Source: Flaccisagitta enflata
Taxonomy: Eukaryota; Chaetognatha; Sagittoidea; Aphragmophora
Assembly (NCBI GenBank): GCA_965153355.1
Contig: OZ231128.1
Location: 24,056,001-24,120,000 of the forward strand
Reading direction: 5' to 3'
Length of the DNA: 64,000 nucleotides
Shown here: in pieces, positions 15,850 to 27,336 of the stretch
How positions within the stretch are numbered: the first letter of the stretch is position 1
Layout: every line of letters begins with the position of its first letter
The notes under the pieces: model-generated
Told to the model about the DNA's origin: nothing
The model's database searches: none
What the model saw: the letters and a program-made list of their open reading frames with translations, nothing else
Translations under genes and position numbers: made by a program

Positions 15850-16082
15850 TACCATCTAGCTCATAGATATACGGACACTTGAAAAGTAGCAGCAACTTTG
15901 GAGAGGTGCTGCGCTTAAATAAATTGAGTTACTGACACCAGATTAGGCCCATTTCAAAAAGTTGTTTAAAAACTTTCAAATGCGACCAATCTGGGTTCAG
16001 TAACTTGATTTGCTTAGGCGCAGCACCTTTCTAAAGTTGATGCTCATTTTCAGGTGTCCGTATATTTATGAGCTAGGTAGTA
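15850..16082. mobile_element. Palindromic MITE, about 233 bp, copy 1
   Basis: Left TACCATCTAGCTCATAGATA and right TATTTATGAGCTAGGTAGTA are inverted. The arms stay complementary past GGTGCTGCGC and CCAGATT to a short centre near 15965. The copy at 39194-39427 shares end and arm order (TACTATCTTGCTAATAA, CAGATTGG). TA termini suggest insertion at TA. Non-coding. Confidence 0.75.
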
Positions 16083-16298
16083 TTTAGATGGAAGGAGAAG
16101 AAAGAAGAGGGGATGAAAGACGGAGAGAAGCAAATATATCTACATTTAAAGATGAAGAGAAAAGAAAGGAGAAGAAAAGGAAGAAGGAGAGTTAAGAGTG
16201 AAAAAGGTGGAGAAGTTCGTGAGCAACAATCTCTTAACCGCGGTGAAAGAGTTGCCTTAGCAGATGAAAAAGGAAGGCGGGACCAACAGAGAGATAGG

Positions 16299-16300
<2 letters not shown>

Positions 16301-16396
<96 letters not shown>
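16301..16396. repeat. (GA)n microsatellite
   Basis: A clean GA run leading directly into a CAGA-type array. Confidence 0.96.
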
Positions 16397-16397
<1 letters not shown>

Positions 16398-16571
16398 GCA
16401 GACAGACAGACACAGACAGACAGACAGACAGACAGACACAGACAGACATACACAGAAAGACAGACAGACAGACAGACACAGACAGACAGACACAGAAAGA
16501 CACAGACAGACACAGACAGACACAGACAGACACAGACAGACACAGACAGACACAGACAGACACAGACAGAC

Positions 16572-16602
<31 letters not shown>

Positions 16603-16690
16603 CAGACACAGACACAGACAGACACAGATAGTCAAACAGACACAGACAGAAAAACCGACACAGACAGACACAGGCGAACACAGACAAAAA
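16397..16690. repeat. (CAGA)n/(CACAGA)n array
   Basis: CAGA tetramers and CACAGACAGA decamers alternate for about 290 bp. The decamer is regular at 16501-16580. Confidence 0.93.
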
Positions 16691-16971
16691 TATGTTTAGA
16701 AATTCCAACTTGGAATCAAAGACAGGTAGGCGAACAGACAGGCAAACAAAAGTAAGTCCTGACTGGTGGAGAGTAAAAATGGCAGAGAGGGTTAAATGAT
16801 GATTTATCAATGATGATCCAAGCTGTATTGATGTGTAGTTTGTTTCTTATGGACATTTGCTACCTTCATTTTTTCTTGATTTCATCAAAAAAGCATGAAA
16901 AAGAAATTACTTTGACTATCTTTTCTATTGTAACAAAATCAGTTACATCCAATTCACTGAAGCTCGAATTG

Positions 16972-17074
16972 CAAAGAGCACTTGTTACTTTTTACTCCAC
17001 CGAAGCACGACGTCGTGCAAAGAGCACTTGCTACTTTTTATTCCACTGAAGCACGACGTCGTGCTTCAGTGGAA
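16972..17074. repeat. Two-copy 45-bp repeat ending in a perfect 34-bp palindrome
   Basis: The unit GCAAAGAGCACTTG...CGACGTCGT occurs twice (about 16972-17016 and 17017-17062). Positions 17041-17074 form a perfect palindrome centred on ACGT inside GCACGACGTCGTGC. The first copy has only the inner part of the palindrome. Confidence 0.85.
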
Positions 17075-17203
17075 GAGATTTTAACTTAAGCATTATTTTC
17101 GTGATTAAATGGATGCCCCTTTTTTCCCATCTCAAGAAATGCATCTCAAGAAATGAACAAAGAGCTGAAAAAATCATATAACCATCTCTACACATGAGAT
17201 ATA

Positions 17204-17655
17204 CAGCGGAACCTCGGCATAACGGTCTCGATGGAACTGGACTTTTTTGTCCACTAAAGACGGGTACTGTGAACTGAATAATTGTTGTTTCTCATAATGA
17301 TACGAAAAATAAACATGATTTATGAAACAAAGAAACAAATGTTAACAAGAAATTTAAACACAATTCTTAATACTAATTGATAAACATTTTTCTTTACAAA
17401 AGAATTTTCAAAGAATTTTTTTTAGAATTCATTGTCCTTTGATACATCATTTTATCATCAAATGAAGCAGCTCACCTTTATTAAAGGGGAATCCACTTAA
17501 AGGGCCCCAAGTATTTGACCTATAAAGGAGAGGCACTGTTAATGCAGGGGCTGTTAGCAATAAATATTTTAACTTTAAAAGCCTCAATAATTTTGGGAGG
17601 TCCTCTAAAGGCGGGTTACCTTTAAAGGCGTTGTTTTGGAGGCGGGTTTCCGCTG
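17204..17655. mobile_element. pogo/Tigger-like MITE, 452 bp
   Basis: Left CAGCGGAACCTCGGCATAAC and right GGCGGGTTTCCGCTG are imperfect TIRs. TA flanks it at 17202-17203 and 17656-17657. The end sequence, with the CAG...GAACC...TAACG pattern, resembles pogo/Tigger termini. The copy at 21709-22830 matches end to end in reverse orientation and confirms the boundaries. Non-coding. Confidence 0.85.
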
Positions 17656-17940
17656 TACTTTATTTTGATTTCATCTTTTCGTATTTGCATTAAATTGGTT
17701 GTGAATCTCCACCATTTTCTTTCAACGAGACGGCAAACGAAATCAAGTTACCAATTGTCTAGTAACAAGACACGAATAAACAAGACATGAATGTAAACAG
17801 CCATCAGAATTACTAACGGGAATGAATAAGAAACATCCATCAGAATAACTAACGGGCATAAAAATAAAACCATCCATCAGAATGAAAAACAAAAGCGGTA
17901 AAAAAACAGAAAACGAGCGAGAGTCAAAAATTGATAATAC

Positions 17941-18010
17941 GATGGACCGACAGAAAGACGGGCGGGTGACGGGTGACGACGTTTCGAGTCGCATGTCCGT
18001 CACTAAAAAT
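17941..18010 (+). mobile_element. Family A/B 3' fragment
   Basis: GATGGACCGACAGAAAGACG precedes GTTTCGAGTCGCATGTCCG and TCACTAAAAA. The hairpin arms are degraded (AGTCGCATGTCCGTCACT). Confidence 0.55.
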
Positions 18011-18090
18011 GAAGTAATACGGGATAACAGTATTGTCGCAAACGAGTGGACAGCCTGAAAGGTACATACAATGCCTCCAGACTCGCACGC

Positions 18091-18494
<404 letters not shown>

Positions 18495-18524
18495 CTTGAA
18501 TGCGAAACTCGAGCGAGATCCATG

Positions 18525-18590
18525 GAACAACAGACAAGTGGACGGACAAAGCTTCTTACAGAGTCGCTGGTCCGCGATTAAAAATGTTAT
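18525..18590 (+). mobile_element. Family B 3' fragment
   Basis: AGTGGACGGACAAAGCTTC, TTACAGAGTCGCTGGTCCGC, then GATTAAAAA. The same GACAAAGCTTCTTA segment is in the B copy at 31901. Confidence 0.6.
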
Positions 18591-18888
18591 AATGAAAAGC
18601 AAAAAAAAAAAAGAGAGATTGGCCTATACGCTTATGCTTCCGCTCTATTTTGCAGTTTCTCTCTTCTTCTCGTCCTGTACAGAATGTAACTCTTTCTCTC
18701 TATCATTCTCCTTCTCTCCTCGCACGCGCATACACATGTGATTACGGACCAGATCAGTAGAATGAAGATTAAGCGTTGTTGTCGTGTAATGGAGCGTGAG
18801 GCTGATCGTCATTTGGGTTCGCAACGTTTTTGTCTCGGGCTTGTTGCAAAACGAGCGCCTACAGCTATTATTGCCTTTCGTGTTTGTC

Positions 18889-19326
<438 letters not shown>

Positions 19327-19482
19327 AATCATTCGTTTTCTCGGTTTTCGATACTGGTTCGCTGACTTTTACTCATTCTGTCTAATCTGTTCCCCCTTTT
19401 TTGTCGTCCTATTCTATGTGCCTGTGTCATTGTTTTTGTCTACCTGTCTTCCCTGTCTCTCCTACTTGTCGGTCTATCTGTT

Positions 19483-19794
<312 letters not shown>

Positions 19795-19976
19795 TCCTCC
19801 TTGTCGCGAGAGTGAGATGTTGGTGTGTCTGCCGTCGCCGGCGCCACCACCGCGCCGCGCCGCTTCAATCATTAGCGGCTTTTATATTCCTTCCTATCGT
19901 TTTTCTGCATCTGAGTTGTTTACTTTGTGCGTGAGAAGGGGTTGCATTGGATCTCTGTCTTCTTGTCTTTCTCCTT

Positions 19977-20083
19977 CACTGTCTCTGTCTCCGTCACTGT
20001 CTCTGTCTCCGTCACTGTCTCCGTCTCTGTCTTCTTCTCTGTCTCCGTCACTGTCTCTGTCTCTGTTATTGTCTCTGTCTCCT
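19977..20083. repeat. 6/12-bp minisatellite CTGTCTCCGTCA
   Basis: CTGTCTCCGTCA and CTGTCT units repeat up to the 3' end of the adjacent B element. Confidence 0.9.
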
Positions 20084-20090
20084 CCCTGCG

Positions 20091-20302
20091 TTTTTAGTTG
20101 CGGACACGCAACTCTATAAGAGGCTTTGTCCGTCCGTCCGTCCGTCCGTCCGTCTGTCCGTCGGTCGGTCGGTCGGTCGGTCGGTCGGTCGGTTGGTCGG
20201 TTGGTCGGTTGGTCCGTCACGCTCGAGTTGAAAAGTGGGAAAACACGCATTTCCGCCCCTGCCCACCCGTCCGCAACTGGTGGCCGTGTATCCGGCCTTG
20301 TT
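20091..20302 (-). mobile_element. Family B element, complete, reverse orientation
   Basis: Starts TTTTAGTTGCGGACACGCAA and CTCTATAAGAGGCTTTGTCC, followed by (GTCC)n and (GGTC)n at 20123-20216. Then GTCACGCTCGAGTTGAAAAG, CCCCTGCCCACCCGTCCGCA, ACTGGTGGCCGTGTATCCGG and CCTTGTT. The hairpin arm GTTGCGGAC matches the subterminal GTCCGCAAC. Reference copy for subtype B. Confidence 0.88.
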
Positions 20303-20518
20303 ATTGGAGCTCTGTCTCTATCTCTATCTGTCCCTGTCATAGGCACACTCAACTTGTATCAATTGAAATAGTTTTTTTTTTTATCAAGAATAGAAAAAAA
20401 ATGTTTGTACCGGCAGAATGAATTGCAGGTCATAGAGATGAATGACACCAATGACATCAATGACATCAATGTGAAAACCAGATGAATGATATATGAAAAA
20501 GACCAATGTCATTTGTTT

Positions 20519-20595
20519 AGTGGCATGCTACGCAACTGTACTGGACGCTTTGTCCATTGGTCGGTCAGCTTGGTCCGTTCGTCGGTATATCCATC
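20519..20595 (-). mobile_element. Family B 3' fragment abutting a family D element
   Basis: AGTGGCATGCTACGCAACTG, TACTGGACGCTTTGTCC, then a GGTC/GTCCG tract. It stops about 13 bp before the D2 element. Confidence 0.6.
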
Positions 20596-20607
20596 GCAGA
20601 TGACTTT

Positions 20608-20765
20608 TTTTGGGCAGCGGCCCTGAAGGCGACGAAGTCCTGTAGAACACAGGGGGACTTTCGTTTGTCCGTCCGTCCGTTTGTTCATTCGTTTGTTTGT
20701 CCGTCCCCCCCCCCATCAGGCCAACGGGTATCGCTGACCACATATTGCCCTTGGGCGACCTGTTT
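20608..20765. mobile_element. Family D element, copy D2 (compact)
   Basis: GGGCAGCGGCCCTGAAGGCG, ACGAAGTCCTGTAGAACACA and GGGGGACTTTCG are followed by a GTCCG tract and a C-run. The element closes with the head in reverse: CAACGGGTATCGCTGACCAC and TTGCCCTTGGGCGACCTG. No internal minisatellite. The last 60 bp match D1 almost exactly. Confidence 0.75.
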
Positions 20766-21292
20766 CGTTGTGCTGTAATTCTGAGGGTCAGACAGATGAA
20801 ACGACGGAGTAGCAAAGGAGGCTCTCAAAACACGTTTGTTGATCATTTGATTCAGTATAGGCTCTCTCCGTGGGCAAACAGCCAAAAACACGGTTTCTGC
20901 ACCGGCGTAACAGAAGGACAGATGGATAGGCGGACGGACCGACGGATAGTCAGACCGTGGAATGGACCGATGGATCCTTCTGTCGACAGACCCTATTATA
21001 CGTCCCTGACAGATGGATCTAAGATGAAAACAGCGACTTACTGATGCTTCCATTGATTTTCAACGGAATGCTGTTGTTACCTGTTTTCTGTTTCTTTTGC
21101 CATCTTTACTAAAAACGATGTAAAAGAAAAAAAACTCCATTTTGTGGTTTGATTCCGCGTTTCTCGCTTTTCCCGTCGCCAAAGACTCATTTAAAAGACA
21201 TGAATGATTTATTTTTAGTAAAAAAAAGGAAATTTGCATTTTCTAGCCGCGTAAATGAGACTCAGAGGAGGAGGAAGAAGATAGTCGCAAAG
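20766..21292. other. Spacer with short GGAC-rich stretch
   Basis: A GATGGATAGGCGGACGGACC stretch near 20920-20945 is family A/D-like but has no element ends. The rest is unassigned. Confidence 0.4.
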
Positions 21293-21449
21293 AAAACAAG
21301 GCTGGATACACGGCAATCCAGCCGCGGATGGTTGGGCAGGAGCAGTAATGCAAAAACCGCTCGGAGTTCTAAAATGCTACGGAGGGACCGATGGACCGAC
21401 TGACCGACCTACACGGCAAGGAGTAGAGTCGCGTGTCCGCGGCTAAAAA
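21293..21449 (+). mobile_element. Family B element, complete
   Basis: AAAACAAGGCTGGATACACG, CAGCCGCGGATGGTTGGGCA, GCAGTAATGCAAAAACCGCT, a GACC tract, CACGGCAAGGAGTAGAGTCG, then GTCCGCGGCTAAAA. The subterminal AGCCGCGGA pairs with the terminal TCCGCGGCT, a variant shared by both ends of this copy only. Confidence 0.85.
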
Positions 21450-21540
21450 AAACCTTTGCTGTGGTTGTTGAATGAATGTGGTGGGATTATCAAGCGAAAT
21501 CTATGCCAATAGCACATGATAGTAACAACAATGAAATTGA

Positions 21541-21622
21541 ATGGGATGTTTTTGCTTATACATACACACATGGGATGTTTTTGCTTATACATACATACAT
21601 GGGATGTTTTTGCTTATACATA
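21541..21622. repeat. Tandem repeat of about 29 bp, three copies
   Basis: ATGGGATGTTTTTGCTTATA plus CATACANAC recurs three times with almost no change. Confidence 0.9.
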
Positions 21623-21708
21623 ACCATTACGGGATTTATAGACGCGTCGGGACCAATTAATGAGCAAATACTCATCTATTCATCATTTAGCGTGATCTGT
21701 GGTAAGTA

Positions 21709-22830
21709 CAGTGGAAGCCCGCCTCCATAACAACGCCTATGAGGCTATGAAGGACAAGATGTTTAAGTCCCAAAGTTTTTTTGAATTGTTATTATAGTCC
21801 TTGTGAACAGCTTCTACTTTAACAGTGACTCGCCTTTTTAGGTCAATTTTTGGGCTCTTTAAGTATCCCCATCAATAAAGGTGAATCGCTTCATTTGATT
21901 ACCTGACAAGAAAGAATTTCATGAAAAATATACTTTGAAAAAAATGACAAGATGATAGATTATGAAAAATATACTATAAAAAATATCTGTTGAGAAAATA
22001 TTTAAAAAAGAATACTGTAAGAAAATAGCATTTCATTCTGGTAGTATTTGTTTTATAAAGTATATGATACTTTTTCATGTTATAATGATAAAATAAAGAT
22101 CATCAAATTTCATGATATAGTCCAGTCTGTTGATGCATGAAATTGAGCAAACTCGGCTTTTCGGGAACAAAGCTTGAAAATTTGCATACAAGTATTTAAA
22201 GTTCTGTAGATCATGATAATGATAGGTGCAGGTCAAAAAAATTTGAGCACCTATCCTAAAGATTCATCTAAAATTTTCAAAACCATGCCACCGCCAAACC
22301 GTCTGCCTCAGGGCAGTAAAATTTCATGAGCAAAAAAATATGTGTCTTATACATGTTCATAGCAAATTTCAGCTCTCTAGCTTTATTAGAAGCGGAGATA
22401 TAGCCAATTTACTGTTAGGTGTATTTTTCTCAAAAATACCCGTTTTCCCAAAAAATGCAGTTTTTATATACAAAAGTAAATCGGCTATATCTCTGCTTCT
22501 AATAAAGCTAGAGAGCTGAAATTTGGTTTGTATATGTACAAAATACTTATTCTTTAGCTCATAAAATTTCATTGCCTTCACTCAAGCGGTTTGGCGATGG
22601 CATGATTTTAAAGATTTTAAACAATTTTCAAAGATAGGTGCTCCAATTTTTTTGACCTGCACCTATCATTATCATGATCAACATGACTTTAAATACTTGT
22701 ATGCAAATTTTCAAGCTTTGTTCCAGAAAAGCCGAGTCCTTTCTTCAACAACCTGGACTAATAATACTACCCCTCTGTATTAGTCAAAAATATCAAATCC
22801 CATCGAGACCGTTCTGCCGAGGTTCCGCCG
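21709..22830. mobile_element. pogo/Tigger-like MITE split by a nested palindromic element
   Basis: Left CAGTGGAAGCCCGCCTCCAT matches the right end of the 17204 copy in reverse. Right GTTCTGCCGAGGTTCCGCCG matches its left end. TA flanks it at 21707-21708 and 22831-22832. Internal GGTGAATCGCTTCATTTGAT (about 21880) also matches. About 480 bp belongs to this element; 22120-22758 is a later insertion. Confidence 0.85.
22120..22758. mobile_element. Fold-back element, 639 bp, TIR GTCCAG, nested in the pogo-like MITE
   Basis: Left GTCCAGTCTGTTGATG and right CAACAACCTGGAC are inverted, with TA at 22118-22119 and 22759-22760. The arms remain complementary along most of their length (AGCTCTCTAGCTTTATTAGA on the left against TCTAATAAAGCTAGAGAGCT on the right), centred near 22440. 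Non-coding. A 60-bp relative is at 28279-28338. Confidence 0.85.
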
Positions 22831-22843
22831 TAGGTTTTGAAAA

Positions 22844-23044
22844 AACAAGGCCGGATACACGGCTACCCCAGTCGCGTGCGGGTGGGCAGGAGCCATAATT
22901 GAGGTCAGCGGAGCATTTGGGCAGAAGCAGTAAGGCCAAAAACCCCATTAATGCCGAAAAAGTAAAGTGTGACAGACCGACGGACCGACGGACGGACAGA
23001 CGGACCGACAAAGCGGAGTGTAGAGTCGCGTAGCACGCGACTAA
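22844..23044 (+). mobile_element. Family A1 element, complete (reference copy)
   Basis: AACAAGGCCGGATACACGGC, CAGTCGCGTGCGGGTGGGCA, a GAGCATTTGGGCAGAAGCAG block, AGTAAAGTGTGACAGACC, a GACC/GACG tract, AAGCGGAGTGTAGAG, then AGTCGCGTAGCACGCGACTA. Subterminal AGTCGCGTGC pairs with terminal GCACGCGACT. It begins 12 bp after the pogo-like MITE. Non-coding. Confidence 0.9.
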
Positions 23045-23180
23045 GAATCGAATGAAAACATCCTCTATTCATTGCAGGAGAATGACAACCGCTTCAAGTA
23101 CATCCAAATTGGCGACGATTGGCGAAACTTTCAGAAATGAAAACTAAGATTCAAAATCAATGTATTCAAAATCAAAGAAA

Positions 23181-23312
23181 AAACAAGGCCGGATACAAAG
23201 CAAGGCAGTCGCGGACGGTTGGGCAGGGACCGTAATGCAAAAACCGCTCGCAATTCAAAAAAATTTGGGAAGAACACGGCAAGTTTGAGAGTCGTGTGTC
23301 CGCGACTAAAAA
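23181..23312 (+). mobile_element. Family B element lacking the GACC tract
   Basis: AAACAAGGCCGGATAC, GCAGTCGCGGACGGTTGGGC, GTAATGCAAAAACCGCTCGC, AACACGGCAAGTTTGAGAGT, then GTCCGCGACTAAAAA. The same order as the 21293 copy with no tetranucleotide run. The tract is thus not essential for recognisable copies. Confidence 0.85.
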
Positions 23313-23370
23313 TCCAACTCACAATCTTTTTCATATTCCCTTAGAGCATAGATGATCAAATTGTAAAAAG

Positions 23371-23410
23371 AAACAAAAAAAAAAAAAAAAAAAAAAAAGA
23401 AAGAAAAAAA
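23371..23410. repeat. A-rich run
   Basis: A poly-A run with a few G residues; no attached retroposon body recognised. Confidence 0.8.
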
Positions 23411-23626
23411 ACCTCGCAGATGACATTTTGCTTTTATATTGATGAAATCAATACCTTTAATATGCAAAACGTCGTAAATTGTCCTTTTCTTGATTTTCTG
23501 TTCATTCAGAATCTCTGTAACGCTTTCTTTTTCTCCCTTTTTCTTTCTCTCATTTCTCCATGCAAACGAAGTGGAAAGAAACAATCGCCTTAACGAGATT
23601 TCGTCTTTCTGTTGGCGACAGGAAAC

Positions 23627-24120
23627 GCCTCCATCATTCCTAAACATTCACATTGCTTCTTATACCCATTCTCTTCCCTCTCTCACACCCATATCCACTC
23701 ATTTTGTGGTTCCATCATTCCTAAATGTTCACAATGCTTTCCATGCCCATTCTCTTCCCTTTCTCACACCCATATCCACTCATTTTGTGGTTCCATCATT
23801 CCTAAACATTCACATTGCTTCTTATACCCATTTTCTTCCCTTTCTCACACCCATTTCCACTCATTCTGTGCCTCCATCATTCCAAAACCTGCACACTGCT
23901 TCGAATCACTCTCTCATACCCATTCTCCTCTCTTTCCCACACCCATATCCACTCATTTTGTGCCACCATTATTCCTTAACGTTCACACTGCTTCAAATAA
24001 CTCTCTCATACCCATTCTCTTCTCTTTGTCACATCCATATCCACTCATTTTGTGCTTCCATCATTCCTGAATCTGCTTCAAAAAACTTTCATACCAATTC
24101 TCTTCCCATATACGCTTAAA
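23627..24120. repeat. 81-bp tandem repeat, about six units
   Basis: CCATCATTCC starts at 23631, 23712, 23793 and 23874 (81-bp spacing). Two longer, more diverged units of about 90 bp follow. Because 81 is divisible by three, several frames stay open over hundreds of bases (27-residue repeats). The Pro/Ser/His-rich translation has no recognised family, so I treat it as a satellite, not a gene. Confidence 0.85.
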
Positions 24121-24712
24121 TTGTTCCGCTATCACTCCATGGATTCTAAACCTTTGCAGTCCTGCCTCTAGCTTTCTCTTAGTCGTAGTACCAATGTCTT
24201 CTTTTGTTTTCTCATCAATATCTCTTTATTTCTCTATCATCCACCTTTACTACATGTCCTTTAGCAATTTTACTGGGAATACCCACAGTGCCACTACATG
24301 TTTCTCTTGTCCCTTCATCCCCTCCCCTTATTAGTTGATCAACTGTCAACCTTCAGAAAAGTTGGATTATCATGAACTCCCTAACATTTGGTTTGTGTAA
24401 CCGTCTCGCTCTCATTATCACATGCCTCCTCTCTCACCTTCATTATTATCTTTCCTTTCCATTAGTCTGCTTGCTTTGTGTATCATTATCACGCTCTGGT
24501 TACTCCTTCATTGTTTTCTTTTTCCATTTTCCGTCAACATCATTTACTGATCTATCAGTCGTCCTCTCACCCTCCCTCATTCTGTGCTTCGATTTAAAAA
24601 TTGCACAATGGACATGGACATCACCATGTTAACTCTTACATTTATCATCGATCTTCCACCACGCTTTTGGCATCCTATCATTATGCTTGCCATCTGGTAC
24701 GTTTTCGAATTA
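24121..24712. other. Unassigned pyrimidine-rich spacer
   Basis: No repeat ends or recognisable coding region. Confidence 0.45.
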
Positions 24713-25321
24713 CTATCTTCGCCAAAAGAAACGCGACACCTTCTACCTAGAATATCTTGGCTTCTAGACAAACTAGAGACTTAAAAAAAAAAAAAAATTA
24801 ATCTACTTCAAAAGATCTACAAAATGAGTCTAATCTGGTAACTGTATCTTAAAGCGTTTAGAAATGGCAAGCAGAAGAAGGGAAATAGTCATTTTCAGAA
24901 TTGATAAAGAATTGCGAAAAAAAGAATAGAAAAATTTTCATGTAAGTTTAACTTTGGTTATCTCAGCTTCTGGAAAAGCTAGATACTTTTTCCAAAAAAG
25001 CAAATTGATCTATATCGAAAAATCTAAAAGATGAACGCGATCTGGATCCTGTAGCTCAAACCATTTGGAAATGGCAAGCAAAAGAGTAGACGTGTTTTAA
25101 AAAACATAGGCTTGAAAAAAATGGGGACTACTGAGAAAAGGTTGTCACATCTGTGAATGAAGAAATGTGTTAGAAATTGCATTCCAGGTTCACAGCCTGG
25201 TCTGTTTCTCACAGAAAAAACTTACTTGACTTACAAACTCTTTCAGTTGCCAAATTTTATCACAGTATAGTCAATAAATCATATCATTCCCAGGGTGTCG
25301 CGTTTCTTTTGGCGAAGATAG
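24713..25321. mobile_element. TA-flanked MITE with about 28-bp TIRs, 609 bp
   Basis: Left CTATCTTCGCCAAAAGAAAC plus GCGACACC is mirrored by GGTGTCGC plus GTTTCTTTTGGCGAAGATAG. TA lies at 24711-24712 and 25322-25323. Inside, a segment ending GAAATGGCAAGCA occurs twice in direct orientation (about 24860 and 25070). Mariner-type by the TA duplication; no transposase. Confidence 0.88.
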
Positions 25322-25323
25322 TA

Positions 25324-25677
25324 ACGTCATCAATGACCATTCATCAATGACAATGGATTGATGTGTGTGTGTGTGGGGGGGGGGGAATAAAATCAAATGG
25401 TTTGGAGAAGGGGAAGAAAATCAAAAGATTGAAAAAAAGAAAAAAGAAAATTTTTGAAGATTTGACACTTTTGGCAGTACCAAAAGGTAAAATGTAATTA
25501 CTACAATACAATTTAACACCATCAAAACCTAAAATATACTAATTCATAGATTTGAGGGTAAAAAAATCAAAGATTTTGTAATGCGACGCGACGCGTCGCG
25601 GGGAAGAAAATCAAAGGCAGGGGGGAATAAAATCAAAAGCCACTCAATTTTATACACCCCTGTCATTTCATTTGCCT

Positions 25678-25680
<3 letters not shown>
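25324..25680. other. Spacer with GT/G run
   Basis: A short GT run followed by about 12 G residues (25363-25385). A GC-rich GCGACGCGACGCGTCGCG palindrome-like patch lies near 25582-25600. Otherwise unassigned. Confidence 0.5.

Positions 25681-25740
<60 letters not shown>
25681..25740. repeat. (CT)n microsatellite
   Basis: CT run with one early TT interruption. Confidence 0.95.
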
Positions 25741-25744
<4 letters not shown>

Positions 25745-26062
25745 CAAATCCCACAGCGTCATCTCCTACCTGCCTGTTGTCGGTTTTTGCCGGCAGGTGT
25801 CACTTGGAGGCCAACTGGGTGACACCTCGCCGATAAATACAAATATGAAGAACAAGCCGATGCCCGATATATTCTTTTTTTTTTCCTTTTGTACATTGCA
25901 TTGACATATCTTGGTCAGGAAAGCGAGACTAATTGCATATAAATATCGCATTTGAGGTTGAGAAAATATGACCCTGTCAAACAAATGGGAAAACTACCAA
26001 GAAATCAACGAAATAAAGAACCTCAAAAATAACGTAGGAGAAGGAGCGGGAGCAGAAGGAGT

Positions 26063-26184
26063 TAATTCCCCATATGTGTGAAAGCAAAGGTCATTGACCT
26101 CTTCGGCGCCGCTGCCCAATAGGGTACCGACCGACGGACCGACAGACCGACAGACCGACGGACCGACATAGCGGGTACAACTTA
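26063..26184. mobile_element. Family D end fused to a family A tract
   Basis: CCCCATATGTGTGAAAGCAA, AGGTCATTGACC and TCTTCGGCGCCGCTGCCCAA (D end, as in D8) run directly into GGTACCGACCGACGG and a GACC tract (about 26126-26170). The tract ends GACATAGCGGGTACAAC (family A 3' part without hairpin). Confidence 0.6.
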
Positions 26185-26367
26185 CATTGTTGTGTTGTTT
26201 CGTTGCAGTAGCTGGTAGACATCAAGCCAAATAGCCAAACAGTCGCTTACTCCGCATTTCACATGCATAATTGCATAAAAATAGTAACATAGTTGCATGA
26301 TTTAGAATCGCATAATATCATCACAAGATCTACCGGGAAAGATACTACGAACTCTAGAATCTAAAAA

Positions 26368-26411
26368 CGACGGACTGACGGACCGATTGACTGACGTGTG
26401 CGCGACTGAAG
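26368..26411 (+). mobile_element. Short family A 3' fragment
   Basis: GACGGACTGACGGACCGATT, then GTGTGCGCGACTGAAGAG. Confidence 0.4.
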
Positions 26412-26459
26412 AGAATATGTTTACGCTGAGCCAATTTTAAGTTTTTTACCCCCACTGAT

Positions 26460-26461
<2 letters not shown>

Positions 26462-26512
<51 letters not shown>
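26462..26512. repeat. (CT)n microsatellite
   Basis: Clean CT run. With the GA run at 26554 it forms an inverted pair separated by about 40 bp. Confidence 0.95.
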
Positions 26513-26514
<2 letters not shown>

Positions 26515-26550
26515 GCCTTCCCCCTTATTTGATGTTATATGTGGAAATAA

Positions 26551-26706
<156 letters not shown>

Positions 26707-26928
26707 AGAGAGGAAAGAAGGAAGGAATATCCAATAACGGTGTGTGGTTGAGGAGCATCCTATTCCGAGTTTCTCTACTCGGGGCACATTGCAAAGCTGC
26801 TGTTGCTCAAAAGAGGAGGGGTGATAATTTTAGTCCACGAGGAATTGAGAAAGAGAGTTTCTATCAGTGCCCCGGCTTCACTTGCAAAAGGAAAATGCGT
26901 GGAAATAAGTGAGTATGAGAGAGAAAGA

Positions 26929-26931
<3 letters not shown>

Positions 26932-26998
<67 letters not shown>
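26932..26998. repeat. (GA)n microsatellite
   Basis: Clean GA run followed by a few CAGA units (27007-27020). Confidence 0.95.
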
Positions 26999-27000
<2 letters not shown>

Positions 27001-27336
27001 GATTGCGACAGACAGACAGAAAGTCACTCAGACAGACAGATTGACGCATGGGGAAAAACAGGAAAAAGTTGACACACATTTGGAGAAATAGTTTTCATGT
27101 CAACAACGAAGGGAATCAAGATTTCAGAGAATTGAATGTGGTCGTGCCCTAGAAGCTTGAATAACAGTTGGCGTGGACCACGAGGAATGCGATATCAAAT
27201 CAGAGCTTGATACCGAAGTATATCTCACTCTCAGGGGTCGACGGGATGTGTTTTATTCAATACATATTTTTGTTCTCTTCAATTCCGCTGGAAGTTATCC
27301 AGAGCTGAAACTAAATCGCTGTAGTACATGACATAT

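Noticed and set aside
21709-22830. Riboswitch-like or structured RNA because of strong inverted repeats
   Set aside because: TA duplications and a second copy show they are transposon arms.
23490-24119. 209-codon frame as a gene
   Set aside because: Most of it is an 81-bp tandem repeat open in more than one frame, and no family or start context was recognised.
24584-24784. 66-codon frame, WYVFELLSSP-like, as a small membrane protein
   Set aside because: It crosses the left end of the TA-flanked MITE at 24713, so its C-terminal half is TIR sequence.
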